Below, one piece after another: positions 57,202 to 64,000 of a stretch of 64,000 bases of DNA (position 1 is the first letter of the stretch; each line of letters begins with the position of its first letter). The notes under the pieces are model-generated. The model ran no database searches and was not told where the DNA came from. It saw only the letters and a program-made list of their open reading frames with translations. A program made the position numbers and the translations under genes. Source of the DNA: Ciona savignyi (lineage: Eukaryota > Chordata > Ascidiacea > Phlebobranchia > Cionidae); assembly GCA_000149265.1 (NCBI GenBank), contig CH003232.1, forward strand, positions 378,846-442,845. Direction: 5' to 3'.

Positions 57202-57475
57202 CTAAACTTTTATCTTTTTCGCCCCTATTGTCCCCGATGCTTTATCGAGTATACGATTTCCATGATCCGCGATTATGACGTGCTGTCTATTGTAACGTGA
57301 CAATCGGTGACGCATCTCCAGGCCGGAAAAAATAATGGGCATTGTTAAAATGACTGTCGTGTAATAAACAATAATTTCCCATCCGTGTGGGTAAACACGG
57401 GGTTTGTATTCAGGACGGGGCACGTTTGACCCTTCTCTGACCACTAAACCCCAATGTTGGGACCCTGGGTAAGGA
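57202..57475. repeat. Possible dispersed element next to the 81-bp duplication
   Basis: GC-richer than its surroundings, with an 80-codon minus-strand open frame (57202-57444) reading ...HGWEIIVYYTTVILTMPIIF..., HVIIADHGNRILDK.... I have an impression of similar sequence being common in tunicate predicted proteins, which would make it a repeat rather than a gene, but this cannot be checked here. Confidence 0.3.
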
Positions 57476-57569
57476 CTTTAATAAAATTATTCAGGACGGG
57501 GCACGTTTGACCCTTCTCTGACCACTAAACCCCAATGTTGGGACCCTGGGTAAGGACTTTAATAAAATT
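57408..57569. repeat. Perfect 81-bp tandem duplication
   Basis: ATTCAGGACGGGGCACGTTT...GTAAGGACTTTAATAAAATT occurs twice in a row with no difference that I could see (copy 1 from 57408, copy 2 from 57489). Either very recent or an assembly artefact. Confidence 0.9.
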
Positions 57570-58880
57570 ATCTTGTAATTAATGGTTTTGTTGTGACCTA
57601 TGGTACGTTTAATGATTACTCATTGTATGCTTTATTTAACTACAAATCTAGGTAATATAATATAAAGATTAATTCACACAAGCAAACTGACAATGTACAC
57701 AATGCTACACTGAACGATACAATGCACTAGTTAGAGGAGTTGGGAACAGGTTTGAAGTAGACCTAATCAACGCGGAGCGAAGCGCGGGAAACAATTAAGC
57801 TTAGAGCGAAAGTAGTTCGCGTTTATCACAGGTTTAAGCCTTTTTAAAATAAGAAAAACACACCTCCAAACATTTTTTAACGAGGCACAGCCTTTAAAAC
57901 CTAACATTCGCTTTGCCGAAGTTTAGAGTTGTAAAATTTAAATTCTTGCTGCATTTCTAAGGTAACCGCTAAAGCCGAAAATTGTAGCGGCCAAAATCCG
58001 GTTTCCTGCATTTTCTAAAAAGTTAAGTTGAAACGTTAATTTGTTTTATTTGCCAACGAAGACAGTTATTTAGCTAATGAGGTAATTGCAAACTTCTTTT
58101 AATCTTTGTTCAGTCAATTTCAATTATTCATTTGCTCATTTACTTGTGCATTTTAAAGATAATGTACAATATACTATTAACCTATTAATAATTGGTTTTT
58201 CGTAATTTTAGATATCTCACTTTTTTCACATTGTTTTGTTAAGATGTAGCAATTTGTTTACAAATGTTTTACGATTTATGTTATTTCGTCTAATTATGTT
58301 TCAGTCTTTAACTCTTTAAATATTAAAGTTTAAACGCAAAACCTGTAAATTTGAGACTCATTTTAAAAGTCCCTATCAAACACATTTCCACACATATCAA
58401 CCTTAATAAACGCGCCACTTCTTGTATATAAATTAAACCAGCGGCGCGCCTAGACAGGCAGTTGTATGTTTAAAACACGTCATTATTTGTGTATTCCCAG
58501 CGAATTCATTTTATGTGGGAGAAAATATCTCAGAGTTCAAAAGGTTAATTCAATAATGACATCATAGACTCTAGTATCGGATTATTGTGACTCATCGAAC
58601 GGAAAATTTCGTTCTTTTTCATGCACTTAAAAAGCTTAATTAGGATGAACAATCCTTTCGATTTTGGCTATTTAATTACATTAAACCGATGTAATAAATA
58701 TGTTTACCACAAATTACCCTTTTTCTCACTTTTTTACTATTTGTACACAAGATTTTCAGTTAAATTAAATAGTGTTTTTAACGTTTTGACGAGCTTTAAA
58801 ATTAGCACATAATATTTTTGCAGATTTTGCTTAATCAGCCTAAATGTTAACGTTTTTTCCAAGAAATCAAGGAATCTTTT

Positions 58881-58892
58881 AATTTTTTGCAG
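58881..58892 (+). promoter_or_regulatory. Candidate 3' splice site before the NAV-like start codon
   Basis: TTAATTTTTTGCAG is a good U-rich acceptor 36 bp before the ATG. It could receive a cis-spliced 5' UTR exon or a trans-spliced leader. The bases directly before the ATG read GAATAAGA, which recall the 3' end of the Ciona spliced leader (…TTTGAATAAG), probably by chance. Confidence 0.45.
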
Positions 58893-59175
58893 AAATTTTG
58901 AAAACTGGAGATTTCAAACTGAATAAGAATGGATGGAAAGAAAGAAAACGAGTTGGACAAACTTCGAAAAACAATCGAAGAACTTCGGGCCAAAGCCGAG
59001 CGCTCCGCGGCGAATTCAAGCGCCCATAGCCCGGGGAGCGCGTTCAATTTCCCGGACTCAAGAAGCGCGAATACCACGCCTCATTCGGACACGACCTACA
59101 CGGCGACGGATTCGAACCACTGGTCGACTGGTTCCGCGTATTCAGCCCCAGCACTCTCGTCAGCGAGACATTTCG
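58893..59175 (+). CDS. NAV: NAV-like exon with start codon
   Basis: The 5' UTR runs 58893-58928; the ATG at 58929 has an in-frame TGA nine bases before it, so translation must begin here on this transcript. It reads MDGKKENELDKLRKTIEELR, a short charged coil, then a S/T/P-rich stretch (SSAHSPGSAFNFPDSRS, TPHSDTTYTATDSNHW, STGSAYSAPALSSARHF). The donor TTCG|GTAATT leaves phase 1. Vertebrate NAV genes also make short forms from internal promoters; this start would give such a form lacking a CH domain. A family C MITE begins about 12 bp after the donor. Confidence 0.75.
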
Positions 59176-59186
59176 GTAATTTTGAC

Positions 59187-59335
59187 GCGAAAAAATTAGG
59201 GAAAAAAGGGAAAAATGCATACTGAAATAAATATTAGGACGTTGGAGTTAGTGTTAGAGCTGGGGTTATAATTAGGTTTAGTTATGTGGTGAGATTGGTC
59301 TTCTAGACATGGTTAGAATTAGTTTTCCCCAGCCC
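59187..59335. mobile_element. MITE family C, copy at the exon donor
   Basis: AGGGAAAAAAGGGAAAAATG, ATAAATATTAGGACGTTGGAG, TTAGTGTTAGAGCTGGGGTT and AGAATTAGTTTTCCCC. A shortened copy with decayed ends; no target duplication seen. Confidence 0.6.
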
Positions 59336-59339
59336 ATTT

Positions 59340-59810
59340 TTTACTAATTTAGGCAAAGTTTTGTCAATACTTACACACTACACTTCGCTAACCCAACAAT
59401 CCACTATAACAATAGATAAATTCTTCAATATTACTCTCTGTTCAATCAACCCCTTCCACTTTACCCCCAAGAATATTCTAATGTATAACCTCTTAGATAT
59501 TTGTCCCCAATATATAAATAATATAATATAACCCATCTAGTTTTCCTCTCTCTCCATTTTTAGAACCCCCTTTATATTCTATAATATTTCTTTATATAAA
59601 TAAACCAGTTTAGATGCCCGTTTTAATTTTACAATATTTCTTTATAAAAATAACAAACCCATCTAATAAACCCACTGTGCCATTTTTGGAACTCCCTTTA
59701 TATTTAATATTAATACTTTATATAAAAAAAAAACAGTTTAGATGCCCGTTTTTATTCTACAATATTTCTTTATATACATAACAAGCCCATCTAATAAACC
59801 ATTTGCATTT
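59340..59810 (+). repeat. AT-rich intron with tandem imperfect repeats of about 100 bp
   Basis: TACAATATTTCTTTATA, AACAAACCCATCTAATAAAC and CAGTTTAGATGCCCGTTTT recur at about 59560, 59640 and 59730. Together they make about two and a half copies just before the next exon. Confidence 0.65.
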
Positions 59811-59813
59811 TAG

Positions 59814-59959
59814 ACGCCCTATCACCAAACTCCCCGATTAACAAGCGGATATCATCCGGAAGTCTTTCGTCGATGAGTTCCCACGCGAGTCACTCAAGCG
59901 TGTCGAGTTCCGGCTCAGGCAGCAGCGGCGACAGCGACGGAAAGAAGAAGAAACGCTGG
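59814..59959 (+). CDS. NAV: NAV-like exon: Ser-rich region and Lys patch
   Basis: Acceptor GCATTTTAG, donor TGG|GTAAGA; phase 1 in and 0 out. It reads (D)ALSPNSPINKRISSGSLS, SMSSHASHSSVSSSGSGS, SGDSDGKKKKRW. The KKKKRW patch continuing into the next exon (LPLKSFTK) matches the basic patch before the coiled coil in vertebrate NAVs (KKKKRWLRSSFKQAF). The Ser-rich part is low complexity and a likely phosphorylation region. Two TGACGTCA palindromes lie within 35 bp of the donor. Confidence 0.82.
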
Positions 59960-60228
59960 GTAAGAGAGCCGTGACGTCATTGTGTGACGTCACAAGAGTG
60001 CTTGTTAGAAACGCTTGACGATCGTTGGATTATTGAAAATTTGTCACGAAATCCAAAGTGTTGGAGTTTTAATAGCGTTGTCGAAATTTCGTTTGAAATC
60101 AATTTGTGACGTCATAAACGTCGAGGTGTTTTTGTGACGTCACAAAAGTTGGAGACGACACGTGGCAAAACTTTCTTCTAACTTTTTTCGAATGTTTTGT
60201 TTTTTATAGTAAACTCGTCTCTCTATTC

Positions 60229-60546
60229 CAGTGGTTCTCAAACTTTTTAGAGTTGGGACCCACTATTAATTACCACAATTTTTGGCGACCCACTTAACTT
60301 TATATATAGTTGTTGTAACATGTGTGAGAGACGAAAGGTTCAATGACCTGAGGTCAGGTGAAGATCACGCCACGATTCAAGATTGTGTGATGACACATAT
60401 TATGATAATTTCCCCCTTGATTTTTGTATAGGAAATAGCCAGTATAGTTAATCAGAGCTGACTATACTTTTTTCACGACCCCACCAGAGATTCCTTACGC
60501 GACCCCAACCGGTGGGTCGCGACACCCCCACAGTTGAGAAACGCTG
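60229..60546. mobile_element. hAT-type MITE with perfect 8-bp target duplication
   Basis: A 318-bp element flanked by CTCTATTC (60221-60228 and 60547-60554). Ends are CAGTGGTTCTCAAACTTTT and, in complement, CAGCGTTTCTCAACTGTGGG. Internal phrases GGGACCCACT and GGTGGGTCGCGAC are typical of widespread animal hAT MITEs. No transposase. Confidence 0.92.
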
Positions 60547-60749
60547 CTCTATTCTTTTTACTGTTTGATTGTTTTACGTTTTCTATTCAACAAAATGCGA
60601 TTATTCGGTTAACCCGACTGCGGACACGAGTTATCTGACAAAAAAACAATAAATAAATTGTTCAATAGAAGTCCCCAAAACAAAAAAAAGATTTTTTAAG
60701 AAATTGGAAAGTTATCTTATCTTCCTGATGTTTTTTCAATATTTAGAGC

Positions 60750-61080
60750 GTCGCAGTCGGCTGTGTCAATGGACAAGGCATTTTACAGACATTGCCTGAA
60801 CTACAGTAGAATGCATTTTAGCAAATTGAAGGAACCCGTGAATCATACACAACACACTGCAATAGCCCTCGGTTGTGTCATTGGGCAAGGCACTTAGCTG
60901 ATACCGCCCGAACCAGTCGATTAATGGGTTCCATTGAGATCAAAAGAATGTATCGATCCCACACAACACACTGCAACAGCTCTAGTAACGACGGTGGGCG
61001 CAAGGTTATCTGAAAATTACCTGTGTAATAGCGCTACTTGCGTTATTCCAATCACGGGGATAAATATGAATATTCCATCA
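60750..61080 (+). mobile_element. Two SINE family A copies in tandem
   Basis: The first (60750-60868) runs from GTCGGCTGTGTCAATGGAC to CACAACACACTGCAATAGC and stops there. The second (60869-61080) restarts at CTCGGTTGTGTCATTGGGC and runs to the tail GGGGATAAATATGAATATTC. Either an insertion or an unequal-exchange duplication. Confidence 0.8.
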
Positions 61081-61193
61081 TATCTCTATTATTAATAACG
61101 ATGTATCTCCTGTTTTTTCTCTTTTGTGTCGGAAACTAGAGCGTAAAAGTGCCACCATAATTTTGATTAACACTTTTACATACCGCTTTCCAG

Positions 61194-61318
61194 CTGCCTC
61201 TTAAATCGTTCACAAAGAGCAATAAGACGTCACAATCCCACCAAGGTCAAGAGTTCACCGACGCTGACGACTCGGGTTGCGCAACTTCACCTTCTAGAAC
61301 TAGTTTTCGAAGCGGGAG
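61194..61318 (+). CDS. NAV: NAV-like exon: post-Lys-patch linker
   Basis: Acceptor CGCTTTCCAG, donor GGGAG|GTAGTA; phase 0 in and 2 out. It reads LPLKSFTKSNKTSQSHQGQ and EFTDADDSGCATSPSRTSFR, SGR. It continues the basic W(L)..SF.K motif, then an acidic and Ser-rich linker like the SDIEELTDSSLPSSP region of vertebrate NAVs. Confidence 0.8.
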
Positions 61319-61522
61319 GTAGTAATAGCGTTTATGACGTCATAAAATTGATTAAATGTAGTAAAATCTTTATATTTTATAGACCTAACTTTGAACAGTA
61401 AATTAAGCGTTTTATATATAGATTTTATTTGTTTCGTTGACTGTGTTTGATATTTTCGTTTCTTGTTTTTTGTTTCTCCCATTTTGATATTAGCCTGTGT
61501 AGTTAGCCCATTCGTAACATGT

Positions 61523-61740
61523 CCGACCGTCAGCCGAATGGTTGTCGGATCGAAACCAGCTGATAGCTAGTCGGTTGTGTCCTAGGGCAAGGCACTTAAC
61601 GGACATTGCCTGAACCCAGCAGAATAATGGGTTCTACCAAATTAAATAAACGTGTTTATCATATACAACACACTGCAATAGCTCCGGTAACTCGACGGTA
61701 GGCGCGAGGTGATCTGAGATTGCCCGTGTCGTAACACCCG
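61523..61740 (+). mobile_element. SINE family A copy
   Basis: GTCGGATCGAAACCAGCTGA, TAGCTAGTCGGTTGTGTCC, GGACATTGCCTGAACCCAGC, CTGCAATAGCTCCGGTAACT and GAGATTGCCCGTGTCG. The tail is replaced by CGTCGTCG before the SINE family B copy. Confidence 0.82.
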
Positions 61741-61751
61741 TCGTCGTCGGC

Positions 61752-61855
61752 ACGGCCGTGTGGCCGAATGGTTAACGCAACCGACTCATATATATATATA
61801 AACGGTCCAAATGACGTCTCTATCTTGGGTTCGAAACTTGTGTCGGTAAAAATAC
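61752..61855 (+). mobile_element. SINE family B, well-preserved copy
   Basis: CCGTGTGGCCGAATGGTTAAC, AAACGGTCCAAATGACGTC and TTGGGTTCGAAACTTGTGTC, GGTAAAAATAC. Boxes A and B are both intact. Directly after a family A SINE and 60 bp before the next NAV-like exon. Confidence 0.85.
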
Positions 61856-61914
61856 CCTTCGTCGTATTTTCGCCTCTGGAAATAAAGATGAGCTAACCAT
61901 GCCCCCATGCACAG

Positions 61915-62062
61915 TGTCGAGGGATCAACGGACGCGATCACTTACAACGAAATCCTGCAAATCGTCCAAGAGAAAGACCGGAAGTTGACTGACGTCAGAT
62001 TGGAAGCGCTGACGTCACAGCACCAGTTGCACCAGCTGAAAGACCAAATCGCTCAGATGCAG
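61915..62062 (+). CDS. NAV: NAV-like exon: conserved coiled coil
   Basis: Acceptor CATGCACAG, donor CAG|GTGAAG; phase 2 in and 0 out. It reads (S)VEGSTDAITYNEILQIVQ, EKDRKLTDVRLEALTSQHQL, HQLKDQIAQMQ. This is the NAV signature: vertebrate EK(E/D).KLTDIRLEALSSAHHLDQ and IREAMNRMQ. It forms a coiled coil. Two TGACGTCA palindromes (61990-61997, 62010-62017) fall within the coding sequence. Confidence 0.9.
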
Positions 62063-62112
62063 GTGAAGCATAAAAATCCCTGTTTTTTATGATTTCCCTT
62101 GAGAAAAAGCCT

Positions 62113-62470
62113 GTTTGGTCGGGTAGCTTGGTGGGTTAGTGCGTCGCCGTTTAGTCGAAGGGTTGTAGGTTCGAACGGGAGCTAAAACTGGTCAATAACT
62201 TTGCTATAAGAATGAATTTATCCCCGATTTCCAAAGGTAAATGGCCAACCGGGTAGATTATTGCTAGCTAAACTATGACTTTATCGTAATCAGCTATTTC
62301 GTTGTGTTATTTAGCAAATCACTTAGAGGCCGTTGTTTAAACCTATTTAAATAATGCATTGCAAAAAATCTGCAACAATATACCATCAAATTTTGCACGT
62401 TAAAAGCTTAACATGAAAGTGGGTACAAAGTTATCTGAGGATTCCTGTGTGATTCCCGGTTATTCTATTC
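62113..62470 (+). mobile_element. SINE family A, head clear, rest decayed
   Basis: TTGGTCGGGTAGCTTGGTGGG and GGGTTGTAGGTTCGAACGGG form a good tRNA-like head (62113-62175). Later blocks (GCAAATCACTTAGAGGCCG, TATCTGAGGATTCCTGTGTG) are faint traces of the body. Confidence 0.6.
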
Positions 62471-62645
62471 TAAAATGAAAAAAAACGTTATGATATTTGG
62501 ATCAGGTAAGCAGTTTAATAAAGTGGTTTTACCACAGCTGGTATACAGTTTCGTATTTTGCCAATAGCGTGTGTGGCCATCTACTGCTTTCAAAATGTAC
62601 ATTCTACACTGCCGTTGTTTTCTACTTATGACATCACAATCACAG

Positions 62646-62844
62646 CACGAGATGCAGCTCCTTCGCTTAGAAAACGAGCGACTTCAATCCGGAACCCACG
62701 TCACTAACGGTTACGTCACTTCCAACCCGTCCTCTCCGTTCCACCTTAAACTCTCCCCTCTTGCGTCATCTACCGGCCACCATTTCAGCTCCCCATCGTC
62801 ACCGGAGGCGCTAAATAACTTTAACCCCGCCCTCTCTCAAATTG
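62646..62844 (+). CDS. NAV: NAV-like exon: end of coiled coil and Ser/Pro-rich part
   Basis: Acceptor CAATCACAG, donor ATTG|GTGAGT; phase 0 in and 1 out. It reads HEMQLLRLENERLQSGTHV, TNGYVTSNPSSPFHLKLSP, LASSTGHHFSSPSSPEALN, NFNPALSQI. HEMQLLRLENERLQ equals the NAV (N)EIE.LKAENDRLK continuation. The S/P-rich remainder corresponds to the variable linker before the C-terminal domains. Confidence 0.82.
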
Positions 62845-62860
62845 GTGAGTTTGTTGTAAG

Positions 62861-62948
62861 GTTGTGTGGCCGAATGATTAACGCGACCAATGTATTTAAT
62901 TAAATATAAAACGGTCAACGCATCTTTCGAAAATGAGCCCGGTAAAAT
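62861..62948 (+). mobile_element. SINE family B copy
   Basis: GTTGTGTGGCCGAATGATTA, ACGCGACC, AAAACGGTC and GAGCCCGGTAAAATTAG. Box B is damaged. Starts 17 bp after the exon donor. Confidence 0.75.
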
Positions 62949-63025
62949 TAGTGATCTGTTTTTGTTGATGTTTTTTTGTTGAATTGGGTTGTTTGAAATT
63001 GATAAGATAGTTTCGGATATTTTAT

Positions 63026-63126
63026 TGACTTGCCTAAGGACACAACCGACTAGCTAGCGACCAGTTTCGAACTTGAAACCTTTCGGTTAAAATGCGACTC
63101 ACTAAATCACAAAGCTAATTTGTCGG
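63026..63126 (-). mobile_element. SINE family A, reverse, head only
   Basis: ACACAACCGACTAGCTAGCG, ACCAGTTTCGAACTTGAAAC and ACTAAATCACAAAGCTAATT. Head and first block only. Confidence 0.75.
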
Positions 63127-63246
63127 ACTCATTAGATACATTGCACAGTGCACTGTGGACGTAAAACTAACTAAACGAGTAACCCAGTGGTCCTGGATTT
63201 GCTACTTATGCCCTGAACAATTATAAATATTTTCCAAATAATCCAG

Positions 63247-63443
63247 ATTGTCGGAAACTCTACCGTGCCGTGTCACCCGGTTGTGAAGACGAGGGGTCCC
63301 AGTTACACTTCGTCGTAGAGACCCCGTTTTCAGGGAAATCCCCTCAAACTAAGGGTGACGAAGACATATTAATTGGTTCGGTTCCAGTCGCGAGAAAAAC
63401 GAACTGGGCCGAACTAGATCAGATGACAGGAGATATTTTTATG
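63247..63443 (+). CDS. NAV: NAV-like exon: start of the pre-AAA conserved domain
   Basis: Acceptor AATAATCCAG, donor ATG|GTAAGT; phase 1 in and 0 out. It reads (D)CRKLYRAVSPGCEDEGSQ, LHFVVETPFSGKSPQTKGD, EDILIGSVPVARKTNWAELD, QMTGDIFM. LIGSVPV..KT.W..LD matches the NAV segment LIGSIGVSGKTKWDVLDGVI that opens the conserved C-terminal half ahead of the AAA+ ATPase. In vertebrates SGKTKW has G where this protein has R (ARKTNW). The AAA+ domain must lie on later exons beyond 64000. Confidence 0.85.
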
Positions 63444-63749
63444 GTAAGTTTTATAAATTCTTCTTTTCTAATGAATTTATTTAAAGGTAATAAAAATTCG
63501 TTGAGACCTTTTAATATTTGTTACATTTTTACAATAATTCGTGGGTCTATAAGCGCAAATCTATCCAATTTTACTCCCATATTTGTCTCTACTTTTCGAA
63601 AACTTATCCAAATCCTTACCCGTGGACCCTAGTTACCCTACAAGAATCAAGATATGTTTTAAAACCTTTCAAACACTTACCTTTAACTTAAGTCATCTGT
63701 ACCGATGACAATGTCCTCTCATTTGGCACGTTGTAAGTAGCTTTTTGTG

Positions 63750-63895
63750 CAATCGAATTAATGGCTTGTACTAATATTTGGCATCTTCTCGATCATATTT
63801 AAACACTGCAATAGCTGCAATAACCACGGTAATCTGAAGATTTACCTTGTGATAACACACTTGCCTTTCCTATGCATGGGAATATAACGTAAAAT
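63750..63895 (+). mobile_element. SINE family A, decayed 3' part
   Basis: CGAATTAATGGCTTGTACTA, ACACTGCAATAGCTGCAATA, ACCACGGTAATCTGAAGATT and GCATGGGAATATAACG follow the family order. Confidence 0.6.
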
Positions 63896-63902
63896 TCTTA
63901 AG

Positions 63903-64000
63903 TTTCCAACCCAAGGACACAACCGACACGCCAGTGGATAGTTTTAATCCCACAACCTTTTAACTAACATTCTACACTCTATGCCCTTAACGACTGCGCC
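63903..64000 (-). mobile_element. SINE family A, reverse, cut by window end
   Basis: CCCAAGGACACAACCGACAC and a decayed box B complement. Continues beyond the window. Confidence 0.45.

Larger units (their letters stand above)
55190..58890. other. Region upstream of the NAV-like gene, no supported exon
   Basis: AT-rich. Holds a duplication of about 72 bp near 56165-56300, a family B SINE, a perfect 81-bp tandem duplication and one or two diverged 76-bp units at about 58370-58450. The promoter of the NAV-like transcript may lie here, but no core element can be named. Confidence 0.45.
58893..64000 (+). other. NAV: Gene span (5' part): neuron navigator homologue
   Basis: Six coding exons with consistent phases (1, 0, 2, 0, 1, 0) encode about 355 residues, and the gene runs off the window. 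The identity comes from two stretches: EKDRKLTDVRLEALTSQHQL and LIGSVPVARKTNWAELDQ, matching the vertebrate NAV phrases EK..KLTDIRLEALSSAH and LIGS(I/V)(P/G)VSGKTKW..LD. NAV proteins are microtubule plus-end-associated, AAA+-containing cytoskeletal regulators of cell and axon migration (unc-53 in worm, sickie in fly). The N-terminal CH domain and Ser-rich, microtubule-binding region of the long vertebrate forms are not upstream in this window as far as I can see. Confidence 0.85.

Noticed and set aside
58921-58928. GAATAAGA before the NAV-like ATG as a genomic copy of the spliced leader
   Set aside because: Only seven bases match the end of the Ciona leader as I remember it; far too short to claim.
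1-64000. CRISPR arrays, bacterial operons, retroviral or Polinton-type elements
   Set aside because: The tandem repeats here lack unique spacers, the genes are spliced eukaryotic ones, and no capsid, envelope, protease, reverse transcriptase or integrase motif was seen in any frame.

Overview
The window looks like about 64 kb of an AT-rich, compact-intron animal genome, most likely a solitary tunicate such as Ciona. The evidence is GT-AG spliced genes with chordate-type proteins, dense tRNA-derived SINEs ending in (TATCC)n-like tails, many small MITEs and minisatellites, and no bacterial-style operons. The species call is inference, since no search could be run. One 100-N assembly gap lies at 30122-30221.

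Two protein-coding genes can be read exon by exon, both on the plus strand. The first (about 5997-28335) encodes a secreted myocilin-like protein: signal peptide, a short Cys-rich CxYTF..C motif, a coiled coil, and a C-terminal olfactomedin (OLF) domain spread over six exons. The residues that correspond to the human myocilin calcium site (D380, N428, A429, I477, D478) and its disulfide (C245-C433) are all present. The second gene (about 58893 to beyond the window end) is a neuron navigator (NAV/unc-53/sickie) homologue. Six coding exons are visible, starting at an ATG with an in-frame stop just upstream and containing the Lys-rich patch, the NAV coiled coil and the start of the pre-AAA domain. 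The AAA+ part lies outside the window.

The 30 kb between them (28.4-58.9 kb) is a gene-poor stretch of repeats. It holds a tandem array of mini-tRNA-like B-box units (28.7-29.1 kb), a six-copy 335-bp satellite carrying GGGGAATTCCCC palindromes (44.88-46.95 kb), and two arrays of a 76-bp satellite (54.0-55.2 kb) that also occurs in the opposite orientation at 21 kb and as scattered single units. One isolated exon-like open frame (39298-39555) has no recognised family.

The introns of both genes are full of mobile DNA: two SINE families (A and B), two hAT-type MITEs with perfect 8-bp target duplications, and a MITE family with 9-bp target duplications and telomere-like internal sequence. In the myocilin-like gene, five of the six OLF exons have a repeat within roughly 100 bp of their 3' splice site, and one intron carries a minisatellite that copies the splice site and first bases of the exon that follows it. 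No retroviral, Polinton or other capsid-bearing element was recognised, and no complete tRNA, rRNA or known microRNA gene.
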